A stretch of DNA of 64,000 nt from Branchinecta lynchi. Its lineage: Eukaryota > Arthropoda > Branchiopoda > Anostraca > Branchinectidae. Made by a program: the position numbers and the translations under genes. A model generated the notes under the pieces. The model was not told where the DNA came from, did no database searches, and saw nothing but the letters and a program-made list of their open reading frames with translations. Numbering within the stretch: position 1 is the first letter of the stretch; each line of letters starts with the position of its first letter. Shown piece by piece: positions 1 to 12,600 of the stretch. The stretch spans positions 13,418,938-13,482,937 of the forward strand of contig JAKZAP010000014.1 of the NCBI GenBank assembly GCA_023053575.1. The letters are read 5' to 3'.

Positions 1-193
1 CACCCCTAAATGTAGGGCTACAGAGCCCATCTACGAGCCCATCTTACTCTTGACCCGAAGAGTCCTCACACCATGTTTCATCAACATATCTCATTCCCTT
101 AGAGAGTTATAGCGCGCACAGACGGACAGACATACGGACAACTTTTGCGATGTCATAGGTATCCCTCTACATGCGTTTTGGGATCCCAAAAAG
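1..193 (-). mobile_element. HINE-A element, 5' end, cut by the window edge
   Basis: Read on the - strand it starts with TTTTTGGGATCCC, then a GTCC/GTCTG microsatellite, then a GATGAAAC-type motif and the block ending in the complement of CACCCCTAAATG. The same order is seen in the copies at 3291 and 28353. The rest lies before base 1. Confidence 0.8.
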
Positions 194-579
194 GATTGCC
201 CTCTGAAAAGGGCAATACAATTGTGGTGCAGTGAATAACATTCGCGCTGAGGGCTGCTAGCGTTCGTGTAAATACCTGCTCTGCTCTTCCTGACCTGAAA
301 TAGTAAAATAGCCATCAACTTAAAATATCAGTGACACACTTACAGCAGTGTGAGAACTTCTACAGAGGCTCAAAAAGAATGTCAATCGTTTTATAGTCAG
401 TGTTTTCTTCTCATTTTCTTTCTTTTCTCTTATGCCATCTCTGCCCTTGCTTTCTGGTCGTTGAAAAATAATATTAATATTATTATTACTTACATGTAAT
501 CGTCCTTGATGATATTGTTGTTCTAAATCAGGTGATAAACATATAACTTTGCTCTTCTTGACTTCAGACTTTTTTGTAG
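194..579. other. Intron sequence without a recognised feature
   Basis: AT-rich intron sequence with a few short ATT repeats near 470-490. It ends in the acceptor of the first visible exon. No coding or repeat signal was found. Confidence 0.5.
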
Positions 580-698
580 CGAGTTCGATCCTAACTATGT
601 CTGGGACATCTACGAGGAAACCAAGGTGGTGATGTCTACTTACCTAGTCGCTTTTCTGGTATCTGATTTTGTCAAATTTGAAGGAAATCAAACTTCAA
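580..698 (+). CDS. Aminopeptidase exon 1 of those visible
   Basis: The acceptor is a T-rich tract ending in TAG at 577-579 and the donor is GTAAGT at 699. The first base completes a codon begun upstream, so this is an internal exon. It encodes residues 1-39, including the family segment around [13 protein letters not shown], just before the catalytic domain core. It ends in phase 1. The sequon N-Q-T lies at 36-38. Confidence 0.93.
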
Positions 699-3600
699 GT
701 AAGTTCTGTGAATTAGTCCTGTTTGTATTTATTTATTTCTATCCCTCAAAACTGAGGAGTAGGCTAATATGATAGGGAAACAAACAAGTTATCGCAAGCG
801 TGAAGTCTGAAAGTTGAAGGTTTATCACATTGTATACATACAGGCTAGCGAGTTAACCTGAAGCTAGTCATGCCAGACCATTATTCATACGACAACCATT
901 GTCCTGTTTCTCTTTCACTTCTAAAAAAGGGGCGAAGGTTGTGGGTTGTGCGTGCTTCAGATTTTTTTCATGAAAACAGTCGGTTTTTCTGAAAATTGGT
1001 CGATTTTTCGGCAAAATACTCGGTTTTTCTGAAATTCAGTAAATTTTTCTGAAAACCAATTGTTTGTTTCTTAAACTGTCATTTTTGTTATTGAAAACAG
1101 TCGTTTATTCTGCAGAAACAGTCGGTATTGTTATTCTTATTTTGATGTAAGACCCACATTTACTTCTAACGAAAAAAGTGTCAAATTTGTGAGTTGAGAT
1201 TTTGTGAGAGATTTTTAACGTCAAATCATTTTAAAATTGAGAATTCGGATCCGTTTGAATACTTCACATAATAGGGAACAAATGACTTGTTCCCTTAGTT
1301 CCTATTACCAGAGGCGTCACTAGCCAAAATGTTTGGGGGAGTCGGGGGGGGACGAGGCATTTACAGACTGGCTGGTAATTTTTACCGACTGTTTCTGCAG
1401 AAAAAACGACTGTTTTCAACAACAAAAACTGACAGTTTAAAAAACGAAACATTGATTTTCAGAAAAATTCACTGAATTTCAGAAAAACCGAGTATTTTGA
1501 CGAAAAATCGACCAATTTTCAGAAAAACCGACTGTTTTCATGAAAAAAATCAACCGTTTTGACGAAAAATCACGGCGATTCGCGCCGACACGATAATTTT
1601 TTACCGACTGGCCAACAGCATTGGGGGGGGGGGGGGGTCCCCAGTCATACACAAATCCTCAATTTTTGGGCATGGTGCCCCAACGTCTGGGCATGCCTGG
1701 ACGTTTGGGCATGGTGCTCATACGTTAGGGCACCATGCCCTGGAGGATGGGCATGGTACCCTTGTGAAATTGGGTTAAGCTGACACTGGCTACCTACCTA
1801 AATAGGGTCTTCTTCCTGTCCTAGATCAAAAGATACCTTATTTCACTGTCTATCCAACCTCATTTTCCAATTTCCAAAATGTTAGAGCACTTCCAAGCCA
1901 AGATACAGAGAGTTTTGTGGAGGCCACTTCTTTCCCAGTAGATTTACTCTATCCCTTTACAGGTAGTTGCCACTAGGTTCTTCAATCCTTTTCCATGTTG
2001 TAAAAAAGTCAAAAGTCAGAGAAAAAAAAGTAAAAAAAAAAATAACTCAAAGTAAATACAATGAAAGGCAAACAGTCTAAAGGAAATATTTGCTCTAGTG
2101 AACATATTGAATAGCTTGCCTCATCCATGCTACCTAGCAGCAATTTTCAGAAAAAGGATAGGATAAACCCACTAGAAGAGAAGTGCCCTCCAAAAAACTC
2201 TATGTATCTTGGAAGTGCTCTAACATTTTGTAAACTGGAAGAGGCTTGATAGAAAGTAAAATCAGGTATCTTTGATCTAGGACAGGAAGAAGGGGGCACC
2301 ATGCCCGTACGTTGGGGCACCATTCCCAAAAATTGAGGATTTGTGCATGACTGGGCGTCCCCCCCCCCCCCGCAGTGGTGGCGCCCCTGCCTATTACTGT
2401 CCCCCCGTGATCAGACCATCATCAGCGTTTAACCAAGACTCTTCTAGCATATGTTTTGATTACTTTCCTTATGCATACCAGAGAGGTGCAAATCTCCCTG
2501 ACTGTAACGCCACTCTTCAGCTTAAATTGAAAGCTTCTACATCTTTTCTGTTCATTCACTGGTGGATCTGTTGCACTAGTTCTCTGTGGTAGATGCTGAT
2601 AATGAGATGAGCGCGAGAGGCAGAGACTAATCTACCTGGATTGCTGAAATGGTGCAGGGCCAGTTTCTGGCCAGTTTGCGCGGTTTCAGCTAGCTTCCTA
2701 TTGTTAGTCAGCTCACAGTAGGACGAGGATAAGCAGATTTCGCAATAATGCGAAACAAAGCAATATTTTAAACGCGGGTTCGGATCCGGAGGTCGGATGC
2801 TGTAAATCGCGGATCTTTGCACCGACTGGGTTAGTTTTAATGGCTGGCGCCCCCCCCATTCGTGACGCCCCTGTTAGAATGGATTAGTAATGTAGGTACG
2901 ACGGGCCCATGAACCTCGTTTCGTTCCAGGTGGCACTCCAATCGCTCACTGGGCAAATCCTAATTATGAGGCCAAGCAGGCAGTTCTAGGTTTGGAAGTA
3001 ACCACCAAGATCATGGACTTTATGGAAGAATATACCGGTTTCCAATACTCTCTGGAGAAATTGGATCAGCTTGCCATTCCAAATTTTGCCTCAGGTGCCA
3101 TGGAAAACTGGGGTCTTATCACTTACCAGTAAGTATAGAGGGCAGCGACTCTCCTCGCCTACTAATAATAACCATAATATTGCTGCGTAAGATGCCTTTC
3201 CCTGTTTATATTCCAAAGGAAGATGCATTAGTCGTATAGCTTAGCCTACTGAGCAGAGTTAGCCCTTCTTCACGTCTTGTACCACATCCCTTTTTGGGAT
3301 CCCAAAACGTAAGTGGAGGGATACATATGACATCGCAAAAATGTCCGTCTGTCTGTGAGAACGATAACTCTCGAAGGGAACGAGATATTTTGATGAAACT
3401 TGTGTGAAGATTCATTGGGTCAAGGGTAAGGTCAAGTTCGTAGATGGGCTATGTAGCTCTACATTTAGGGGTGGTTCACATTAAGGGACAAACAAAATAG
3501 TCTTAAACAGCTAATGTGATAGTCGATTATGGGGTAAGAAAGCATGCTGAGCACGGTAGTGAAAGCCGTTTTCTCGCCGGACAAGTAGTTCGTCCGGAAT

Positions 3601-6600
3601 CCTGCAAAAACCAGAAAAATTGTTAAAAGTAAAAGATTAAGTGGTCGATTTCGAGGTAAGAAAACATTCTGAACACGGTGGTGAAAGCCATTTTCTTGCC
3701 GAACAAGTAGTTTGTCCGGAATCCGGTGGAAACCGCAAAGTTGGTTAAAAGTAAACATTTCATTTGAAGCTGATTAAACGTTCCTTTTGAGGGGTAAAAA
3801 GACATGCTGAACACGATGGTGAAAACCATTTTCTTGCCGGACAACTAGTTCGCCCGGAATCCGGCCAAAAGCGAAGAATTCGTTAAAAGCAAAAGTTCGA
3901 TTAGATGACAGATTAAGGGGTAAGAAGAGATGCTGAGTCTGTATATGACAATCATTTATTACCCGGACATACAATTAGTCCGGAATCCGGCTGTAACCGG
4001 AATATTTTTTTAACTCAAACTTTTATTCAAAGTTGATTAGATGTTCTTTATAGGAATTCTTTATACGCTGGATTTGTTTCTGAATTTTCTTTTTTTGCTG
4101 GACTTTCGGGCGAAACCGGAAACTTGGCAGAAGTAAAGCAGGAAGTCTCGGACTGTATCGTCAAAATAGATCTGGCCTATAGAGGTATATCTGAACTTGG
4201 TTTTCTCTGATGATTAGCCTTGCTAAGACTGGATCTGGCGAAGACAAGACCCGCTTGTCTGAATCAAATATTAGATTTTTGGGATCCCATCGACACCTTT
4301 GGTCTTGTTGGAAAATGTTACCCTGCTTGAAGTAGTAGGCATCTGTTCTCTTTTCGTCCTTGGATGAAAATATTTGCTAAATATTGCTTCCGCGAAGAGG
4401 AACACCTATTTAGTTAACAGGCTTATGTCTGGGCCCCACTACAGACACACCTGATCAACCATTCTGCGCAAGAAAGATCCTCATTTTATTTTTATTATTT
4501 AGGGTTTATTTTGCTTCTATATCTGAATTCGCCGCCAAGTTCGAGCCACAAAATCGAAAATCACCTCGACAATTGTTTCTCAAATTATGCCACAAGAGAG
4601 CCACACAAATCTGATTGGTAGCGGAAACACGCTTGTGGGCCCGAAGAACGACCGCGGAAACTTCGAGCCACAAACACTTTGAGCGTGTTCCACCCTTCTA
4701 ACAATAGTAACTAGTAGTTACAATTTTCGTTCTATCCTTGTGAAAAGTTACTACGCTGACCATTCCAACCTTCTAGGAATAGTAACTATTTGCTTACCAA
4801 GCTCGGGAGCGTAGTAAGCGTGGTAACTACGCAATTCTGTACGTGATTGGTCCGATGATTTTCCGATATTCTGCTGGGAATTAGAAAAATCGTTCCAGCC
4901 TTGACGGCAATAAGCTCAAATTTGTGACCTCACTAGTAGTTACTAAGGTAAGTAGGGTGGAATACGCTCTTTGCAAGATCGTGAGAAAAACACCTTATAA
5001 CCGTAAATAAATCTTTCCAGAGAATATCTTCTAATGTGGGACGGACCACTCATGCAAGCTGCCAGCAGAGAGCAGAGCGTTGTGGGAGTCATTGGTCACG
5101 AATTGGCCCATCAGTGGTTTGGAAACCTCGTTACATGCGACTATTGGAACGTTATTTGGCTAAATGAAGGATTTGCAACTTTCTTTGAATATCAGGCAAC
5201 ACAGGCTGTAAGTTTATTTCTAACGCTTCCAAGAGGGATCGACTAAAAAAGAGGCACGGCACGTCACCGCATACTGTGCGAGGCACGATTACAAAAAATA
5301 GGCACGAAAACTAGAAAGGCCCTTTCAGGCTTCAGAGTGAGGGGCAAGAAAAATTTTCTAATGTGCCTTAACTTCTGAATATTTTACTACTAATTACTAA
5401 AAAGAGGCACAGCACGGTATACTCTGCGAGGCACAAGTACTAAAAAGAGGCATGAAAACTAGAAAGGCCCTTTCAGCCTTCGGAGTGAGAGTCAAGAAAA
5501 AATTTCTGATGTGCCTTTAAATTTTCAATGTCTTACTACTAATTACAAAAAGAGGCACGATACGGCATACTGTGCGAGGAACGAGTATTTAAAAGAGGCG
5601 AGAAAATTAGAAAGGCCGTTTCATGCAGGGGCAAGAACAATTATCTAATGTGCCTTCAAACTCTAAATATTTTAGTACTAACTACTAAAAAGAGTACGAG
5701 TACTAAAAAGAGGTTCGAAAACTGGAAAAGCCCTTTCAGGTTCAAGAGTGAGGGGCAAGACAAATTTTCTAATGTGCCTTCAAATTCCCAATATTTAATT
5801 CTCATTACTAAAAAGAGCACCGCACGGCATACTGTGCGAGGCACGAGTACTAAAAGAGGCATAAAAACTAGAAAAGCCCTTTCAAGCTTCAGAGTGAGGG
5901 GGAACAAAAATTTCTAATTTGCCTTCAAATTCTCAATACTTACTACTAATTTCTAAAAAGAGGCACGGCATGGCAAACTGTTCGAGGCACGAGTGCTAAA
6001 AAGTGCCACGAAATCTAGATAGGCCCTTTCAGGCTCCAGAGTGAGGGGCAAGACAAATTATCTATGTGCCTTCAACTTCTGTATATTTTACTACTAGTAA
6101 CCAAAAAAAAGGACGGCATACTGTGCGAGGCAGGAGTACTAAAAATTGGCATGAAAAATATAAAGGCCCTTTCAGGCTTCAGAATGAGGGACAAGAAAAA
6201 TTAGCTATGTGCCTTCAAATTCTCAATATTTTACTTCTAATTACTAAAAAGAGCACGGCACGGCATACTGTGCCAAGCAAGAGTACTAAAAGAGGTTCGA
6301 AAACTAGAAAGGCCATTTCAGGCTTCCCAGTGAGGGGCAAGAAAAATTTTCTAATGTGCCTTAAACTTCTGAATACTTTACTACCACTTACTAAAAAGAG
6401 GCAGGGCATCGCATACTGTGCGAGGCACGAGTACGAGGCACGGAAACTAGAAAGGCCCCTTCAGGCTTCAGACTTCTCATTACTTCTCATTGCTAAAAAG
6501 AGCACGGCACGGCATACTGTGCGAGGCACGACTATTAAAAGAGGCACGAAAACTAGAAAGGACCTTTCATGCTTCAGAGTGAGGGGCAAGAACAATTATC

Positions 6601-9600
6601 GAATGTGCCTTCAAATTCTCAATATTGCAACTAATTACTAAAAAGAGGTACGGCACGGCATCACATACTGTGCGAGGCACGAGTACTAAAAATAGGCACG
6701 GAAACTAGAAAGGCCCCTTCAGGCTTCAGACTGAGGGACAAGAAAAATGTCTAATTTGCCTTCAAATTCTCAATCTTTTACTAATAGTTACTAAAAAGAG
6801 GCACGAAATACTGTGCGAGGAAAGCGTCCGAAACAGAGGCACGAAACCTAGAAAGGCCCTTTCAGGCCTCAGAGTGGAGGGGCAGGGCCGTGCCTCTTTT
6901 TAGTTTATCCCTTTCCAAGAAGCTTGTCATTACAGACTGAGCATTCCGTTCCTTCCCAAGTCTAAAACCGTTAGAATACAGAATATGTTCCCTCACAAGG
7001 TCAAGGTCCCAACAATGCTAGTGTCACAACACAGAAGAGGTATATTACTTCGGGCACCTAACTTTGAACGGCTCCAGAGAATAAGAAATGTTTTTGAACA
7101 CAAACGATTGATTGACTCTATTTGATGGTGACACTAGTTTACCTGACCTAGTTATCTTCAGGCTCAGTCCCTATTTTATTATTGTTTTTATGGCACTTGC
7201 CCTTCGGCCAAGTACCATATAGCTATCGCAATTTCTGTTGGTCGGTCGGTCGGTCCGGGATTTGCTAGTTCGGGCACTTCCACATAAGCTAGGACGATGT
7301 AACTTGACTGGCATATCAGGGACCAGAAAAGATTAAATTAAAATTAGTCACTTCGCGATCCGACGATCGTTGGGGGAGTGCAGGGAGCGGGAATCTTGAG
7401 GTACTTGTAACTTTTGAACGAGTGATAGGATCTTAATGAAACCTGAGATTTGGAAAGATCTCGTGTCAGACGACCCCCGTCAAACAGAATAGAATAGAAT
7501 AGTAATTTATTCACTCCCACTTTGACGGTAACAAGACCAAAATTAGTGAGTACTGTCGTGCTCGAATTTTTAAATATAACATACATTTAAAAATACATAC
7601 AAATGGTCAAAAGCTATTTAAAATTTCAACAATCTTGGTATAAGACTATTTTGGCAACGGCTGTGTTTGGCGGCTACTGGTTGAATAGTAGGACCTTTGA
7701 GAGACTACTCGCTCTTCCCATTACCTTACATTGTTGCAATGTGGAGGGAGAAACTCATTGTAGATCGGGTGCGAAATAAGTTTTTTACAAATCCGGAATG
7801 TCGCCGGTGACTTGGGGGGAGTTTGAGGGGGAACCGGGAATCTTGGGAACGCGTAGAGTGGAGGGTTTGGGATGAAACTTGGTTCGTAAAAGTCGTCCGT
7901 TTATCAGTACGATAACTTTCCAAGGGGTTTACATGTTTTGTTCAAACTTGGTGTGAGCATTCATTGGGTCAAAGATTAGGTCGCGTAGTTCGTAGGTTCG
8001 TATATAGGCCCTGTAGTCCTATATTTAAGGGTGGGGGAGTGTGTTGTAACTTAGGGGATCAGTCAGTTTAGAGGTAAGGAGACATGCTGAATCAAGAACT
8101 ACACTTTATTTTCAGACCGGATAAATAGTTCGCCCGGAATCCGCGAAAAAAAATTGAAAATTTCCTAGAAGTAAAATTTTCATCTGAAGTTAAATCATAC
8201 TTCTATATAGGGGTACATAGACATGCTGGGCTCACGACTTATTATTAGGATTGCATGTTTCAGTATTCTTTCGATTTATTGTGTCTGTTCGGCAGTAGAA
8301 ACAAAAGAAACGTAAATTCGAACAAGATGGGAATTAGGTACTTGGAACTTAGCCAGAAGTTTCAACAGCTGTAGACCAGCGTTTGCACGCTTTAGCATTA
8401 CGTTGTTGTTGTCCTCCCATTTAACATCGGACGTGATTGTTACACCAAGAAGCTTTATCGTCTGTACCTGCAAACCAGAAGGCAGTGTTTCTTCAAAGGA
8501 AATGCTAGTTTTGAGGAAGGAAAAGGCTAAAATTGTACTTTCGTCTTCATTTGCCTGCATGTCCAACAACCTGGCTTCATCTTTAATGTCTTTTAATATT
8601 TCTGTAGAACCTGGTGAAAACCGGAAATTCGGTGGGAGTGAATTTTTATTCTGGAGTCGGTTGGAACATTCTTATAGGAGTAAGAATACGAGCTGAATTC
8701 ATATGTGAAGCTTACCTTTTTCTAGTTCATCCGGAATCCGGCAGAGACCGGAAGTCTGATAGTAGTATTTTTTTTTAAGCTGGATTGGAGCACCAATAAG
8801 GGGATAAGAATACATGTTTAATCCAGATATGAACTTTATTTTCTTACCGGACAAGTAGTTTGACCAGAGTCCGGCCAAAACCGGAAATTTCGAAGAAGCA
8901 AAATAAAATTCTGATGTCGATAAGGAGGATGTAGCTGTTCCCCATAAAGACACAGTAAATCAAAAGATACTGTTTATTCTCGACTCGAATAGATAGTCCC
9001 GTCGGAATCTTGTCAGAACATGATGTTTGCGAACGAGCCTGATTGTTTGATATGCTCTGAGTTGGAAAGCATGACTTAGTGGCTGGTGTTCAGTGGTCTG
9101 TTAGAATGGTATCAATTTTTTGCGGGTTCGGCAAAGATTGGACGTCTGCAAGACCTGATTATCTGCATTGAAAAGATCAACAAACTTTCCCACGTGGGAT
9201 CCCATTGAAACCTTTGGTCTTGTTTCTTATAGGCACGCCCGAACTGGCCGGCTGATGATCTTTTCCTTGTCGATACAGTTCAGTACGTTATGAACGGATT
9301 GGACTCATTGGATAGCACAAGGCCGATGTACGTCGATGTAGAAAGCAATGACGATCTGAATGTGTTTGACGCGATCGCCTACGAAAAAAGTAAGTGTCAG
9401 TATTCACTCACATATGTGATGTATAGGCTTGGGTTACTCTATAAGACTCAGTCCGAATTACGCCAGTGAACCTCGTGAAGAACAAGAAACGTCACCCAGA
9501 CGAACCCTCAGTTTTATTCTGATCATGTGTGAATCAGTCAACAACGTTTGTTGTGACGTTTCTGGCTCTTAGCTGGGCCTGCGGCGATTCTGCATCGAGA

Positions 9601-12600
9601 CGAAGAGTAAGTCATCAAGGGTATTGAGGCCTTCTTTCTTTTGCATCGTCGGTATTCGATTGTGTGAGCTGCAGGGCACTGGCAGACGCAGGGCGAGCAC
9701 CCCCAAACCCCCTCTCCCAGAACTGCGTCGGTATCTAACGTGCTGCTAATGTTTGACGGTTCAGCGTTGTCACCCCCCCCCCCAAGCTTTAATTCTGTAG
9801 ATACATGGTCGGGGTTTTCCGGCCGGATTTTCTGCAGTTTTATCATGAAGACGAACAAATCTCAAGTTTTCCAGATGGAAAGATGGTGCCGAAAATCCTT
9901 GCAGGAAATTGTGAAAGCTTAGCCCTTGGCCTACAACTCTGAGTGTGATCTTCTTAATGGCCAGTTTACTGATCAATCGTCTAACAACATCTGAATTATA
10001 AGTATGAAAATTAACACAGTTCTCCGGTTCTCTGAATGCAGGCTGAATGAGAATCCTAAGCCAATCAGGAGCCAGATGACGGCGCGAGGGGTTGGTTGCT
10101 CAATGACGGAAATCCAGTAGGAAACCGCCCGACCCTGATAGCACCGTAACTGAAACCATGTGGTGAATGGCAAAACTTTTTATAATTTATAGCACCTTAA
10201 CGTGAAAAACGAAGCTACAATAGCACGTCCGTTCCCGGAGGACCCACCCTGGAAAATGACAGCTGTAGAAGTCAAGTTACAGCTCATACCACACAGAAAG
10301 TACGAATATTGAGACGCAGAGATTCAGCAGCTATTCCCACAGGAGATGCACCAGAAATATCCTGACCACCTACAAGTCTTTACAGATGGATCGGTAAATT
10401 ACCGACGGTTCGTCCACTTTGACGGCAGAGCTAACACCGATCTGGAAAGCCATAAAAGTCATCTCGAACAGACCACCATCTAGTCGGAAAGTCGTCCTTC
10501 TCACCGACTCTTAAATCCTCTTTTGACTCATAAAGAAAATCCACTGACAAGCTGAGGACGCGGACCTCTGGAATATTAGGAAGATACACAGACAACTGCT
10601 AAACCAGTCTGTGAAACGTGTATTCCAAGACATCGCAAGCCACAAGGGGATCAGTTTGGTTTTAAACAGAAGCATGGCACCGACTTTTGTATTTTTTCAT
10701 TTAAGCAAACTGTGTGTTATTATCTGGGTCTTGGAAGTCCTGTTTTCACTTGTTTTCTAGATATACGAAAAGCTTTTGACCGTGTTAACCACGAAAGTGA
10801 ATCCCTCTGCGTGTAAACATAACCTTGTCACCAAAATTTGATTCTGTTCAAGTTTTCTTGTACTTGTAAACGCTGCATAAAGAAAAGCCTTCTTTCAACT
10901 TGGAAGCAATCACGCTAATGGAGCTCAGCAAAAAAAAAACTGAAGAAGCCATCTATTGAGCTATGATGAAAGCACTTGAAACAGCGACAGATCGATCAGT
11001 TCAAACAAGTGGGTAGTTATTCCTGGGCTCTGATCCCAGTCGTGTTGCCGTCCTCTACCAGTAACCACAAGAAGAGGATAATTCCTCCTGGGCTCTGATC
11101 CTAGTTCAGGTTCCATCACCAGCCTTACCATCCACAAGAACAGGATATATTTCTCCCGGGCGGCGACCCCAGTTAAGGTGCATAGACCGACCCATCAACA
11201 GCTTAGAAGAAGACCAAAACGGAAAGGGTCGCGCTCCCCAGCCTTGCTGATGCCGTAAATGGATAGAATAAGAATAAGAAGTGATGAATTGGCAGATTAT
11301 TTGCCATATTTCAGTTCAGCACTTCCACTGCACTTCTGCCCCCCCCCCGTATCCGCACCCGAGACAGATGTAGTAAAAATAGATCCACAGGCTGATAATC
11401 TGTAACCGGTTTCCCGAGCAATGCCCTTCTGCCCCCCCCCCCCCCTATCCGCACCCGAGACAGATGTAGTAAAAATAGATCCACAGGCTGATAATCTGTA
11501 ACCGGTTTCCCGAGCAATGGAAGTTTTGCACCGCCCTTGGAGCAGGAAGTGAAAGCTATTATGTTCTGATCAAGTAGATCCGTAGCTTACTATCTCTCTG
11601 TTGCAAGTGTTGATAACCGAGGACTTTCAGAAACCAGTCCGCTTGGAACGCTGAACTAGAATGAGGCGAAATGGACCAGTTGGTTCTCAATATCATTCCG
11701 TGTCAAACCAAGCCTGACCGTTGACTCAGCCCTCCCAAAAGAGTGTGCGTTTTTTTGGATGTAGTTTCACTGTAGTTTGACGTACTTTTGTTCTAGTTAT
11801 GAAAGTATGTGTACCGTATTATTTGTCCATTACACATACTGTACTTTAATAACTGGAACAAAAGTACATCAGATTACAGTGAATGAAGGATTTATGACGC
11901 ACTGCCCAAGGGCGTAAGTGCAGTAGAAAAAGACAAAGAAATATAAAATAATCGCAAACAGTCAAAAATATTTCCAATAAAGGTTCACTAACTTAGAATC
12001 ACATTGATGGGATCGTGGACGGCTTACCGACGAAACGTCCCCATGACAAAACGTCCCCTGGCGAAACGTCCCCGTGACGAAACGCCCCGTGACAAAACGT
12101 CCCCATGACAAAACATCCCCGTGTCAAAACGTCAAAAGTCAACACAAACGCGGCTTTTCAGTCGGCAGTGATGAGATTCTTGAAGATTACTTAGTGCCTG
12201 AACGCCAAAAAAATTATAAATCTTTCTCGTAAGGCACACAACAAAAATACAAGCTCATAGAGGTACCACAAATCACATAGAAATTCCTATATTTAAAAAT
12301 CGATTATTCTTAAACAGCGGAACACCGAAGTAACGCATTTTCAGCGGATCTTCAAGCCAATTTAAGTGAAGAAGTGATGGGTAACTAGATTGTGCCATCC
12401 CAGCCCTTTTCGGTTAAGTTGCAACAAATTTGCTAATGTGGACAAGTATACAAGCTCCAAACCTAAAATTCTGACCCTAGTGTCCGAAGCATAAGCGTCA
12501 TTGGAGAATTCAGTGCAGATATCCCTATTTTATTTGTGGGCCAAGAATCCTAAAAAATGTGCAGTAGCTCGTTAGCCGGCCGAGTCCCGTCCCTTCTGAG

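Larger units (their letters stand above)
7187..9224 (+). mobile_element. Chimeric HINE: B-type 5' end, A-type 3' end
   Basis: It starts with the B-type hairpin (TTTATGGCACTTG ... CAAGTACCATATAGC) and the GGTCGGTCGGTCGG tract. From about 7890 it continues as family A (ACGATAACTTTCCAAGGGG, then CCGGAATCCG units) and ends in the A-type GGGATCCCATTGAAACC and GGTCTTGTT. Two LINE relics are nested inside. The 3' end lies 8 nt from exon 4. Confidence 0.65.

Noticed and set aside
6066..6641. ORF of 191 codons
   Set aside because: It runs through the family C tandem array. The repetition in the peptide follows the DNA unit and unit-length changes break the frame elsewhere.
5225..6905. CRISPR-like regular repeats
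   Set aside because: The units are long, diverged and lack unique spacers. The DNA is eukaryotic with spliced genes.
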